From Chryseolinea sp. H1M3-3 (GTDB taxonomy: Bacteria; Bacteroidota; Bacteroidia; Cytophagales; Cyclobacteriaceae), in contig NZ_JARKMY010000001.1 of assembly GCF_029360725.1 (NCBI RefSeq), positions 1,116,001-1,180,000 on the forward strand: 64,000 nucleotides of DNA, written 5' to 3'. Positions 36,675 through 45,991 of this stretch are shown here, piece by piece. The notes under the pieces were generated by a model, which ran no database searches, was not told the DNA's origin, and worked only from the letters and a program-made list of their open reading frames with translations. The position numbers were made by a program, and so were the translations under genes. The first letter of the stretch is position 1; each line of letters opens with the position of its first letter.

Positions 36675-37760
36675 TTAAAATTCCTGACCTGAAGAGCGGC
36701 CCAAGTGAGTCAATGCGCAACGGAAGCCGATATACGCACGAGTTGAATCTTTGAATTCGTACGTTCTTGTACCTGTTTCGAGGTAATAAGCAACGTCTTT
36801 CCAAGAACCACCACGCACTACCTTTTTAGGTGGAACACGTGGATTGTATTTAGCGCTCTCAGGATTTGTTCTAGGGTCGATGTATTGAGGATTCAAATCC
36901 CAAACTGTTGGAACAGAAGCAGGGTTGAAATCATCTAAACACCACTCCGACACATTTCCTGACATGTCATAGAGACCATAGTCGTTAGGGAAATAAGATT
37001 GAACAGGGGATGAGTATGCAAAACCATCGTCATAAAAATTTCCACGACCAGGTTTAAAGTTTGCCAGCATGCAACCCTTTGAGTTACGGATGTATGGATT
37101 ACCCCATGGATACTTCGCCATGTCACGACCGCCACGGGCCGCATATTCCCACTCAGCTTCAGAAGGAAGTCGGAATGCAGGCATAGGGAAGTCACCTACG
37201 CTCTTTCTGTAATCATTCAGGTATGCAGTTCTCCATTGTCCAAAGAATACAGCAGCATCCCAGTTAACGCCTACAACAGGATAATCATCATAACCCGGAT
37301 GCCAGTAATAATAATCCTGAATAGGGTCACCCATGTGGTGCGCAAAATCTCTAACCCAGGCAGCTGTATCAGGATAGTATTTTTGACGGAACGTTTCAGC
37401 ATCTACGGTTTCAAAACCTTCGATGCTTCCGTTATCAACTAAAAAGAAGTTGGTGAATTGACGATACTCGTTATTTGTGATTTCAGTGTCATCCATGAAG
37501 AATGAACCAATCGTAACTTGCTTGTTAAAATTAATCTGCGTGGAAGCAGGATCTTCATCAGCTTGCCCCATGTGGAAAGTACCTGAAGGAATTGGCACCA
37601 TACCGAAGGGAATGGTCATCACCCAACCCTCACGTCCTGGAACGCCAACAAGTTCGCCTTGATCGCCGCCCTTGTTACCGCCTAGGCCAAGTAACCCACA
37701 AGCGCTGACTCCGGCTCCCGCCAGAATTAAAAGTATTTTAGAAACAACTCCTTTATTCAT
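36675..37760 (-). CDS. gldK: Type IX secretion lipoprotein GldK (PorK)
   Basis: 361 residues. Lipobox before Cys21 (AGVSAC), then a formylglycine-generating-enzyme-like (sulfatase-modifying) fold: FHMGQADEDP, FRLPSEAEWEYAARGG, DMSGNVSEWCLDDF, VRGGSWKD. This fold is structural in GldK, which builds the periplasmic ring with GldN beneath the outer membrane. ATG start. First of gldK-L-M-N, 126 bases downstream of porP. Confidence 0.96.
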   Translation of the reverse strand: MNKGVVSKILLILAGAGVSACGLLGLGGNKGGDQGELVGVPGREGWVMTIPFGMVPIPSGTFHMGQADEDPASTQINFNKQVTIGSFFMDDTEITNNEYRQFTNFFLVDNGSIEGFETVDAETFRQKYYPDTAAWVRDFAHHMGDPIQDYYYWHPGYDDYPVVGVNWDAAVFFGQWRTAYLNDYRKSVGDFPMPAFRLPSEAEWEYAARGGRDMAKYPWGNPYIRNSKGCMLANFKPGRGNFYDDGFAYSSPVQSYFPNDYGLYDMSGNVSEWCLDDFNPASVPTVWDLNPQYIDPRTNPESAKYNPRVPPKKVVRGGSWKDVAYYLETGTRTYEFKDSTRAYIGFRCALTHLGRSSGQEF

Positions 37761-37886
37761 ACTTCTTTTGCTCAGTTTGTCTACGCTAATTTTCGTATTA
37801 AAAAGTTAACTATTTATTCTCCTTTATTCTTGAGAAACTATTTACAAATTCCACAAATTCTTAGTGATCCTTAAACCAATTGTCGG

Positions 37887-38837
37887 TTAGTGCCTATACC
37901 GAGGGGTTCGAACGACTTTTTTACCGCTGCCCGGATTGACCGGTAGGTCATAACTCAACATTACCTCTAAAGAAAAGTTTTCTTTAGCTGCACGATCCCA
38001 TATAATAAAATCCACAGCTGATCCCAGTTTTAATGATTTGTCCTTTAAAAGGCTATAACCTAACAACAAACCAACCGCCTCCTGACTTCTAAACGCCAAA
38101 CCTCCCCACATCGTATCTTTGATGTGAGCAATTCCTGCAAAATCAAATTGCGTTTTGTTGAGATCCGTTCTAACATTGGTGCTGAACTGCACCTTCAAAT
38201 CAAAACTCACTTCATAAAAATAACCTCCGGTAAAATTAATATGATTAGCAAGAGCGCCCCGTACACTGTCTGCGCCAAAATCAAATTTTGATCGTAGCAA
38301 GTGATTAAATCCGACGCCTGCATAATATTTTTCAGTACGATAAAATACACCCAGACCAATATCAGGTCTCACCTGTGATTCTTTACCTTCAACGATCAAC
38401 GGATCTCCTTCTTGTATATATCTATAATATTTTCCGTTAATCGTCTGCGAATAAATTCCAAGCTTCACACCGAAACTTAATTTGGTTTCTTTAATACCAA
38501 GGTGATAAGCATATGATACTTGGGCTTCAAGATTATTTTGCGGACCGAGTTGATCACGTAAAATATAAGCACCAAAACCACTTCGTAATTTGTAGATAGG
38601 CGTAGTAAAACTTGCCATGGTTGTAGTCGGTGCGCCACCATCTCCAAAGCTGGACTGGTACCCAATCCATTGGCTCCTGTGAATCGCCTGCAGTCTAGTA
38701 ACGCCATCGACACCCGCATATGCAGGAGTGAGGTATAAGTTATTAAACATGTACTGTGTAAAGAGCGCATCTTGCTGTGCAAAAGCACTGGCTCCAAAAA
38801 GGGATAGCACAAGGGTATAAAAAGTCCTTTTCAGCAT
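37887..38837 (-). CDS. porP: PorP/SprF-family outer-membrane protein
   Basis: 316 residues with a signal peptide (cleavage after about 20, SAFAQQ). The family start QDALFTQYMFNNLYLTPAYAG and an amphipathic beta-barrel pattern through the rest identify PorP/SprF, which anchors secreted adhesins or attaches to the type IX ring. ATG start. Its position just upstream of gldK fits the classic porP-K-L-M-N order. Confidence 0.94.
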   Translation of the reverse strand: MLKRTFYTLVLSLFGASAFAQQDALFTQYMFNNLYLTPAYAGVDGVTRLQAIHRSQWIGYQSSFGDGGAPTTTMASFTTPIYKLRSGFGAYILRDQLGPQNNLEAQVSYAYHLGIKETKLSFGVKLGIYSQTINGKYYRYIQEGDPLIVEGKESQVRPDIGLGVFYRTEKYYAGVGFNHLLRSKFDFGADSVRGALANHINFTGGYFYEVSFDLKVQFSTNVRTDLNKTQFDFAGIAHIKDTMWGGLAFRSQEAVGLLLGYSLLKDKSLKLGSAVDFIIWDRAAKENFSLEVMLSYDLPVNPGSGKKVVRTPRYRH

Positions 38838-38947
38838 TAAGATTAAAAAGTAGAAGTTAAAGTAAGCGCTTTTTCACGACACTTTCAAGGAATGTAATTA
38901 AAGTGTAATAAAATAGGCTACTTTCTAAAATTCAATAAATGAACGAG

Positions 38948-39724
38948 TTATTTGATGCCGTTTGCCTTCTTTATGTACAGCTCCAGAGCACCTGTCATCG
39001 ATGGTGCGTTGGGTAGCGGAGCCTCTATATCAAGGATTAAACCAGCATCACGAACTGCCTTGGCAGTGGTGGGTCCGAATACGGCGATTCTCGTATTATT
39101 TTGTTTGAAGTCCGGAAAATTTACGAACAAGGAATTGATACCTGAAGGACTAAAAAATGCCAGGATATCATAATATACTTCTTTCAAATCAGAAAGATTC
39201 GCAGCAACCGTATGATAGATTATTGCTTCGGTATAATTGTATCCGCCATCCTTTAAAAAATCGGGAATATCATTCTTGCGGATATCCGAACAGGGGAAAA
39301 GGTATTTTTCGTTTTTGTGTTTTTTTAAAATTTCTAAAAGGTCTTGCGCTGTCTTAAGGCCAGTAAAAATTTTACGCTTGCGAATAACGATGTACTTCTG
39401 GAGGTAATTTGAAGTCTGTTCAGAGATGCAGAAATATTTCATTTCTGGAGGCATCTCGATTTTTAATTCTTGACAGATGTGAAAAAAATGATCTACAGCA
39501 TTTCTACTGGTAAAGATGATCGCAGTATGATTTAGAATATCAATTTTCTGCTTTCGAAATTCCTTAACGGGAACGGGCTCGACCTGAATAAACGGTCTGA
39601 AATCAATTTTTAAATTGAATTTCTCTGCCAGTTTCAAGTAAGGAGAATTAGCATCGGCGGGGGCTTCTTGAGTCACTAGGATACTCTTTACTTTCCGCAT
39701 CCTGTCAGTTGCAATTTCACTCAT
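38948..39724 (-). CDS. hemD: Uroporphyrinogen-III synthase
   Basis: 258 residues of the two-domain HemD fold: VKSILVTQEAPADANSPY start, TAIIFTSRNAVDHFF, and a C-terminal ILAFFSPSGINSLF and IAVFGPTTAKAVRDAGL. It cyclises hydroxymethylbilane in tetrapyrrole synthesis. HemD is poorly conserved, but these motifs are typical. ATG start. It sits between porP and a DUF4271 gene, an arrangement I recall in other Bacteroidota; the reason is unknown. Confidence 0.9.
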   Translation of the reverse strand: MSEIATDRMRKVKSILVTQEAPADANSPYLKLAEKFNLKIDFRPFIQVEPVPVKEFRKQKIDILNHTAIIFTSRNAVDHFFHICQELKIEMPPEMKYFCISEQTSNYLQKYIVIRKRKIFTGLKTAQDLLEILKKHKNEKYLFPCSDIRKNDIPDFLKDGGYNYTEAIIYHTVAANLSDLKEVYYDILAFFSPSGINSLFVNFPDFKQNNTRIAVFGPTTAKAVRDAGLILDIEAPLPNAPSMTGALELYIKKANGIK

Positions 39725-39746
39725 ATCTTCGCGTAACGAAATCGGG

Positions 39747-40853
39747 CTAGTTGTAAAGAACCTTTATTGTAATTAATAAGGGTATTAATTCTGTGGCACA
39801 AATGTACGAAAATAAATGAAACATCGAGTGACTCATCCGCTTACTCAGTTTAATAACGATGAGAAACATCCAACCTATCAACAGCCACGAAATGATTTTT
39901 AATAATACAATATGAAAATTTTCATTCTGCCCATGCGAGATAAAATAGAAAAACAACAGGAGCGTTAATGATCCAAAAATTATTAAAAGCAGTCTAATCC
40001 AATTAAAAATATGCAGGCCTGCAATCTCGGTGAAGCCAAATAAAATCGACAAACAATACACCAAAACAACTTTAAAAAAAACAATTGCCAATATAATTCC
40101 ACTCAGTTTAGCCCATAAAAACATTGCCTCCCCAAATGTATCGGACTGAAATCCTAAGGCGACAACGTACTGATGCGGAATGAATCTGAAAATGATCATC
40201 AAGTAATAACCGATCATTAAACTACAGTACACGTAAAAGAGAAAATTAATACTGCTGGTAATGCGTGAGTACATTTGACTGTCTTCGCCTTCACGCGAAA
40301 AAAACATTTTAATAATCGAAAAATAATCCGAGGCTAATTTTGGATTCAGTTGAACAACAATAATAAGCACACTGACCAATATCAACATTCCCACAATCAC
40401 GAAATCGCGAAAAAATGAAAAGCGCATCGGGACTTCGGCCGATGCAGATTTGATTGGAGAAGATGAAAGGATGACCGTCCTTAAACCGCCTGGCCTTATT
40501 TTTTCCTGATGAATTCCTATCAATAACACAGGTGCCTTGTAGATCTGCTGCAAGCTGTCAACACGCACGTCGAATCTTGCATTGCCGCTTGTAAAGAGTT
40601 GTCCGTTTACAAAAATTGTATAGGGCTCATTACTTTCAATACGCAGCACGTTGCCTTTCAATTGCGATGGTTCAAGCCCAAAATATATTGTTGTTATTTT
40701 TCCTTTGTCAGCTTCAAAAGGAATGTAACGTTCGCCTTCGTATATCTGCCACTCGGACTGTAAATCACTGACGACAAAAAAATTCTGCGCGCTTACTGCC
40801 TGGTCAGCTAGGAGCAGCAATAGTAATAATGATATTCTAATCAAGGGTCTCAT
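39747..40853 (-). CDS. DUF4271-type membrane protein
   Basis: 368 residues. Signal peptide (1-22), an extracytoplasmic domain (about 23-145, beta-rich), then about seven membrane helices (from about 152 to the C-terminus). It matches the Bacteroidota-specific DUF4271 family in layout; function is unknown. Same strand as hemD (22-base gap) and porP, so it may be in the same transcript. Divergent from hemW, 65 bases apart. ATG start. Confidence 0.8.
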   Translation of the reverse strand: MRPLIRISLLLLLLLADQAVSAQNFFVVSDLQSEWQIYEGERYIPFEADKGKITTIYFGLEPSQLKGNVLRIESNEPYTIFVNGQLFTSGNARFDVRVDSLQQIYKAPVLLIGIHQEKIRPGGLRTVILSSSPIKSASAEVPMRFSFFRDFVIVGMLILVSVLIIVVQLNPKLASDYFSIIKMFFSREGEDSQMYSRITSSINFLFYVYCSLMIGYYLMIIFRFIPHQYVVALGFQSDTFGEAMFLWAKLSGIILAIVFFKVVLVYCLSILFGFTEIAGLHIFNWIRLLLIIFGSLTLLLFFYFISHGQNENFHIVLLKIISWLLIGWMFLIVIKLSKRMSHSMFHLFSYICATELIPLLITIKVLYN

Positions 40854-40918
40854 GAATGTTTCACCAAAAATATGCGTTCTGGCTTGATATCTGAAATCGA
40901 CGTAATTTTACAATTGAA

Positions 40919-42055
40919 ATGGCTGGTATTTACATTCACATTCCCTTTTGTAAGCAAGCGTGCCACTACTGCGATTTTCATTTCTCGACCAACACCCGTA
41001 AAAAACTTCAAGTCCTTGAGGGTATCGCTACTGAGATTGCCTTACAGCAGAATTATCTGGCGGGCGAACAAATCGACACCATATATTTTGGCGGAGGCAC
41101 TCCATCGTTACTGTCCGCCGAAGCGTTAGATCGAATATTGAAAGTCATCGAACAAACATTTGAAATATCTGCCTCAGCAGAAATAACCTTAGAAGGAAAT
41201 CCTGATGATTTGGATTTTGAAAAACTGAAGGAACTAAAAAATATTGGCATCAATCGCTTAAGCATCGGCATTCAATCTTTCGATAATGCTGTTTTAAAAT
41301 TTCTGAATCGCGCCCACGACACTACAACGGCCTTAGCAAGTTTTCACAATGCACGCAAGCTAGGTTTTCAAAACATTAGCATTGATTTGATGTATGCAAT
41401 CCCTGGTCAGAATGTTGAGGAATGGAGAAACAATATTCAGCAGGCAATTGAATTAAATCCTGAGCATATTTCCTCATACGCATTGACCGTTGAAGAAAAA
41501 ACAGTCTTTGGGAAGTGGGCCGCGCGTAATAAAATTAAAATTATTGATAATGATGTTTCAGCTGAGGAGATGGTGTTACTGATCGACGCACTGGAGGGGG
41601 CAGGCTATCATCATTATGAAGTCTCTAATTTTTCGAAACCTGGGTCGGTTTCGAAGCACAATAGCAGTTATTGGAAAGGCGAAAAATATTTAGGCGTGGG
41701 GCCCAGTGCACATTCTTACGATGGAGGAAGCCGCCAATATAACATCAGCAATAACCACCTTTACCTAAACTCCATTCAGTTACAAAAAATACCTGCCATC
41801 GTCGAGCCTTTAACGCTCGATGACAAAATAAACGACTATTTGCTAACCAGGCTGCGCACATCGTGGGGAGCCGACCTCAAAAAACTTCTCCAGGACTATC
41901 AATATGATTTATTAAAGCTTCATGGCGATTATGTTAGCCGGTTAGTGGATCATAAACACGCTTTGCTATCGAATGAAACCCTCATATTGACGAAATCCGG
42001 ACGATTATTAGCAGATAAAATTGCGGCTGACTTATTCTCAATGACCTGTATGTAG
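40919..42055 (+). CDS. hemW: HemW, haem chaperone (radical SAM)
   Basis: 378 residues. The radical-SAM cluster is Cys11, Cys15, Cys18 (CKQACHYC). GGGTPSLL, GNPDDL, RLSIGIQSFD, a C-terminal domain with VGPSAHSYD and ILTKSGRLLADKI follow the HemN/HemW family. Shorter than HemN (about 455), which favours HemW, a haem-inserting protein, over coproporphyrinogen oxidase. ATG start. Divergent from the DUF4271 gene. Confidence 0.92.
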   Translation: MAGIYIHIPFCKQACHYCDFHFSTNTRKKLQVLEGIATEIALQQNYLAGEQIDTIYFGGGTPSLLSAEALDRILKVIEQTFEISASAEITLEGNPDDLDFEKLKELKNIGINRLSIGIQSFDNAVLKFLNRAHDTTTALASFHNARKLGFQNISIDLMYAIPGQNVEEWRNNIQQAIELNPEHISSYALTVEEKTVFGKWAARNKIKIIDNDVSAEEMVLLIDALEGAGYHHYEVSNFSKPGSVSKHNSSYWKGEKYLGVGPSAHSYDGGSRQYNISNNHLYLNSIQLQKIPAIVEPLTLDDKINDYLLTRLRTSWGADLKKLLQDYQYDLLKLHGDYVSRLVDHKHALLSNETLILTKSGRLLADKIAADLFSMTCM

Positions 42056-42124
42056 AAAAACAGTGACGAGAGTCATTGGGAAGGGTAACAGAAACTTGCT
42101 AATTTGTGCATCTTTAGAACCCAA

Positions 42125-42493
42125 ATGTTATCAGTGGAAGAGAAAAAAGTATATATGCTTCTGAAATCGGTCATTTTCCATTACCACGGACTTGATGATC
42201 AGGAAAAGAAGGATTTAGACAAGACCGCAAACGATCTTAATGCACATGATGAATATCAATGGGCGATGAATTTTGTAGCAACTGACTATATCACGGCTTT
42301 TGACCGCGCCCGATTGTTCCTAAACGACATTATTGGAGATTACCAAAAAGAAAAGCGAATCGAATTAATCAATATGGTTTGGCAGGCTAATAATCTTAAA
42401 GGTTATGTTACTGAGATGGAAGCTACCGCAATGCTCAAATTAGCCAAAGACTGGAATGTGCAGAAAGAATTAATACAGCTTGTTTTAAACTAA
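42125..42493 (+). CDS. TerB-like helical protein, function unknown
   Basis: 122 residues from the ATG at 42125-42127 (an upstream TTG at 42104 would add seven unlikely residues). All-helical, acidic/charged, with a C-terminal TEMEATAMLKLAKDW resembling the TerB fold of tellurite-response-like proteins. No catalytic motif. It sits 69 bases after hemW on the same strand and is followed by a strong terminator. Function cannot be inferred. Confidence 0.7.
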   Translation: MLSVEEKKVYMLLKSVIFHYHGLDDQEKKDLDKTANDLNAHDEYQWAMNFVATDYITAFDRARLFLNDIIGDYQKEKRIELINMVWQANNLKGYVTEMEATAMLKLAKDWNVQKELIQLVLN

Positions 42494-42498
42494 AACTC

Positions 42499-42531
42499 AA
42501 AAAAAAGCGGGAGGTTAATCCCGCTTTTTTT
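42499..42531. terminator. Bidirectional terminator between the TerB-like gene and clpC
   Basis: GCGGGA (42507-42512) pairs with TCCCGC (42519-42524) over the loop GGTTAA, flanked by eight A and seven T. It stops both converging genes. The clpC stop codon TAA lies partly inside the T-tract. Confidence 0.9.
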
Positions 42532-45070
42532 ATTCCTTTTTCTCTTTCGAAGAGGCTTTCGCCTTTTTGACTTTTACAGTTAACACCTCGCCTTTACCAT
42601 CATAATCTGCGAAGATTGTGCCGCCTTCTTCAATTTCACCTTTTAGGATTTCCTCCGCTACCGGATCTTCCAGATATTTTTGAATGGCACGGTTCAAAGG
42701 ACGAGCACCAAATTGTTGGTCATATCCTTTTTCAGCTAAGAAATCTTTTGCCTTATCACTAAGCTCTACATTATAACCAAGCTGAATAATACGGTCGAAC
42801 AATTTACGAAGCGTAATATCAATGATTTTATGAATATGCTCACGCTGCAGTGAATTGAACACAATCAAGTCATCCAATCTATTCAAGAACTCCGGACTGA
42901 AGGCGCGCTTCAATGCATTTTGAATGGTGCTCTTCATGTTCTCGTCATCGCTTTGACGTTTCGTTGCCGAAGCAAAACCAATACCTGATCCGAAATCTTT
43001 TAAGTCACGGACACCGATATTGGAAGTCATGATGATTATCGTGTTTCTAAAATCAACACGTCTGCCCAAACCATCGGTCAAAATTCCATCATCCAAAACC
43101 TGGAGCAGGATATTAAATACATCAGGATGTGCTTTTTCAATCTCATCCAGCAATACTACCGAGTATGGTTTACGTCTTACTTTTTCTGTTAACTGGCCAC
43201 CTTCTTCATATCCTACATAGCCGGGAGGCGCGCCGACAAGTCGAGACACAGAAAACTTTTCCATGTACTCACTCATGTCAATTCTTACAAGGGCATCTTC
43301 CTTATCGAAAAGATAGGTCGCCAAAACTTTTGCAAGTTCAGTTTTACCAACGCCGGTAGGACCGAGAAAAATAAATGATCCAATTGGTTTTTTAGGATCC
43401 TTCAATCCCACCCGCGTACGCTGTATTGCCTTGGTCAATTTCTTAATCGCTTCCTCCTGACCGATAACCTTACCGTTAAGCTCTTCGGCCATGTTCAGAA
43501 GTTTATTGCTTTCCTTCTGGGCAATTCGATTAGTAGGTATGCCTGTCATCATCCCCACTACGTCGGCAACATTATCTTCCGTTACCGTATATTTTTCCGT
43601 ACGGGTTTTTTCTTCCCATTTCGCCTTAGCAATATCAAGCTGTTCAATGAGCTTCTTTTCGCGATCACGAAGTTGTGCAGCTTCCTCGTATTTCTGGCTT
43701 TTAACCACCCGATTCTTTTCTTTCTTCACTTCTTCGATTGCCTCTTCGAATTTTACGATGTCTTCAGGCACATGGATATTGTTTATATGCACACGGGCTC
43801 CGGCTTCATCTAATACGTCAATCGCTTTATCTGGCAAATAACGGTCGCTGATATATCGATCAGATAGTTTCACACAAGCTTCAATCGCTTCTTTTGTATA
43901 GATCACGTGGTGGTGATCTTCATATTTTTCTTTGATGTTGTCAAGAATTTGTATCGTTTCCTCAGGTGTAGTAGAATCTACCAGCACCATTTGGAATCTT
44001 CTCGCCAGTGCCCCATCTTTTTCAATGTACTGCCTGTACTCATCGAGTGTTGTGGCGCCAATGCATTGGATTTCTCCGCGGGCTAAGGCCGGCTTGAACA
44101 TATTCGAAGCATCGAGGGAACCGGAGGCTCCACCAGCACCAACGATGGTATGTAACTCATCAATGAACAAGATGACATCGGGAGATTTTTCAAGTTCATT
44201 CATCACAGCTTTCATCCGCTCTTCGAACTGTCCACGATATTTTGTGCCTGCAACCAGTGAAGCAAGATCAAGTGTAACTACCCTTTTACCGAATAATACA
44301 CGCGATACTTTTTTCTGGATGATTCTTAAAGCAAGACCTTCGGCTATAGCAGTTTTACCTACGCCTGGTTCGCCAATAAGAATTGGGTTATTTTTCTTTC
44401 TCCTTGAAAGAATCTGGGCAACACGTTCAATTTCTTTTTCACGACCAACGATTGGATCCAATCTGTTGTCTTCTGCAAGGCGCGTCAGATCGCGACCAAA
44501 ATTGTCAAGTACCGGAGTGCGCGATTTTTCTGCCCCCTTTTTCTCTTTACCGGGATTGCCAGCGCCGGCGCCTCCAAATATTTTTGAGGAGTCATCATCT
44601 GGATCGTCGGTATCCTGGGATGCCATAGGGCCTTCATTTTGATATTCTAACATTTCTTTGACGGTCTCGTAGTTTACGTCGAATTTATTTAATATTTGAG
44701 TTCCCAGATTATCCTGATCACGAAGTATTGAGAGCAGAAGATGTTCTGTACCGATGAGCTGAGCTTTAAAAATTTTTGCCTCGAGATAGGTAATCTTTAA
44801 TACTTTCTCAGAAGCTTTTGTCAGGGGAATGTTGGCCAAATTTTTAATCTGGTGTGTGGCCGTGCCTTTTGAAATTTTTTCTATTTCATTTCGCAGTTCA
44901 TCCAGCGGCACGCCTAACTTTTTTAGAACGCCAACGGCCACGCCTTCGCCTTCGCGAACCATGCCTAAGACGAGGTGTTCAGTGCCTATATAATCATGAC
45001 CAAGGCGTAACGCTTCTTCCCTGCTAAGTGAGATAACTTCCTTGACACGATTGGAAAATTTTGCTTCCAT
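42530..45070 (-). CDS. clpC: ClpC AAA+ unfoldase
   Basis: 846 residues. Two Clp-N repeats (about 1-145), an acidic/Gly linker (150-185), AAA-1 with Walker A GEPGVGKT (233-240), a UVR-type middle domain (about 430-470), AAA-2 with GPTGVGKTELAK, and a C-terminal D2-small domain. Family members unfold proteins for ClpP and are stress-induced. The UVR domain and length favour ClpC over ClpB. ATG start. Confidence 0.95.
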   Translation of the reverse strand: MEAKFSNRVKEVISLSREEALRLGHDYIGTEHLVLGMVREGEGVAVGVLKKLGVPLDELRNEIEKISKGTATHQIKNLANIPLTKASEKVLKITYLEAKIFKAQLIGTEHLLLSILRDQDNLGTQILNKFDVNYETVKEMLEYQNEGPMASQDTDDPDDDSSKIFGGAGAGNPGKEKKGAEKSRTPVLDNFGRDLTRLAEDNRLDPIVGREKEIERVAQILSRRKKNNPILIGEPGVGKTAIAEGLALRIIQKKVSRVLFGKRVVTLDLASLVAGTKYRGQFEERMKAVMNELEKSPDVILFIDELHTIVGAGGASGSLDASNMFKPALARGEIQCIGATTLDEYRQYIEKDGALARRFQMVLVDSTTPEETIQILDNIKEKYEDHHHVIYTKEAIEACVKLSDRYISDRYLPDKAIDVLDEAGARVHINNIHVPEDIVKFEEAIEEVKKEKNRVVKSQKYEEAAQLRDREKKLIEQLDIAKAKWEEKTRTEKYTVTEDNVADVVGMMTGIPTNRIAQKESNKLLNMAEELNGKVIGQEEAIKKLTKAIQRTRVGLKDPKKPIGSFIFLGPTGVGKTELAKVLATYLFDKEDALVRIDMSEYMEKFSVSRLVGAPPGYVGYEEGGQLTEKVRRKPYSVVLLDEIEKAHPDVFNILLQVLDDGILTDGLGRRVDFRNTIIIMTSNIGVRDLKDFGSGIGFASATKRQSDDENMKSTIQNALKRAFSPEFLNRLDDLIVFNSLQREHIHKIIDITLRKLFDRIIQLGYNVELSDKAKDFLAEKGYDQQFGARPLNRAIQKYLEDPVAEEILKGEIEEGGTIFADYDGKGEVLTVKVKKAKASSKEKKE

Positions 45071-45180
45071 AGAAGTGTAATAAAATGATTAATGTAAATG
45101 TAAAGTATTTTGTGTGTTCAACGCTACCCAATCTCTAAGATTTAATAACGATAAAAAAACACACTCGACTTTCTATTTGT

Positions 45181-45807
45181 TCATTTTCGGATTGATGAGG
45201 CTTGAACGATTTTACTAGCTTCCGGTCCTGTACAAAATACCAAATCGATAAGGCTCAAGTTATCTACAAACGTATTGCCAAATACTTGATTATACATTGT
45301 GGGGTAATAAAATTTATAACATTGCTCCAATTTTTTCGGATTTATAGCGGAACGGAGGTCTAAAACAGTTTCCGACGGCGTTTGGAGGTAACATCCGCTT
45401 TCCTTTATTGGCATACTCCATTTTAGCCAGCCAAGACACATTGACAGCAACATGTAATTTAATTCATAAAGAAAGTCCACTTTCCTGAACAAAACAGCGT
45501 GAAGATCATCGGCGTAATGTTCAAAGAATGGCGCTTTCGCGTAGGCAGATTGAATGGTTCGCCAGTGATTATTCACCCATTTCTGGGTCATATCTAACCG
45601 AACATCCGTAATGAGTACCTTCCCATGCTTGGCGGTTACAGGTACACTCAGTTGTATCACACCATTCGCTGTTTGAACGCAGCAGCGGGTGCGAAAAGTT
45701 TGTTTAACGTAATGCTCATGACGCTCAAGCTGGATCGCCTCTGATTGTTGAATGGCGGCAAAGTAGGCTATGCAGGGCAGATAGTGGGCTTCAATAAGTG
45801 CTGTCAA
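45181..45807 (-). CDS. WbqC-like protein
   Basis: 208 residues from a TTG at 45805-45807. This start is chosen because the family begins near the LIEAHYLPCIAYFA segment; the frame is open further upstream to a TTG at 45849, which would add 14 residues. Features: WRTIQSAYAKAPFFEHYADDL and LCLGWLKWSMPI-like helix. WbqC family proteins occur in surface-glycan clusters, with unclear activity. Here it is alone, without glycan genes nearby. Divergent from an ABC exporter gene. Confidence 0.75.
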   Translation of the reverse strand: MTALIEAHYLPCIAYFAAIQQSEAIQLERHEHYVKQTFRTRCCVQTANGVIQLSVPVTAKHGKVLITDVRLDMTQKWVNNHWRTIQSAYAKAPFFEHYADDLHAVLFRKVDFLYELNYMLLSMCLGWLKWSMPIKESGCYLQTPSETVLDLRSAINPKKLEQCYKFYYPTMYNQVFGNTFVDNLSLIDLVFCTGPEASKIVQASSIRK

Positions 45808-45860
45808 AAGATTCTTGTAGAAAGATTTGAAGTTATTAGTATTGCACAAAAAAATAAAAG

Positions 45861-45887
45861 TTGTCCGTATTTAACCAACTACCTTTA
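45861..45887 (+). promoter_or_regulatory. Candidate Bacteroidota-type promoter of the ABC exporter gene
   Basis: TTG (45861-45863) followed after 16 bases by TACCTTTA (45880-45887), a 7/8 match to the TAnnTTTG -7 element. It points to the ABC gene starting at 45992. Confidence 0.45.
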
Positions 45888-45991
45888 CCCGTCACATTAT
45901 TTTTGGAAGACAATTGGTGTCGTTATACCTTCACTTTTCTGCGAACTATTAAAAATTTATTTCGTTTTATCCTCGGGTCATCAAATTTCTA

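Noticed and set aside
40919-42055. Coproporphyrinogen III dehydrogenase HemN
   Set aside because: At 378 residues it is shorter than HemN, and its N-terminal layout fits HemW; family lookalikes are often misnamed.
43932-44642. Long open frame antisense to clpC
   Set aside because: Ser/Pro/Thr-rich composition typical of an antisense shadow of a conserved AAA+ gene; no start context.
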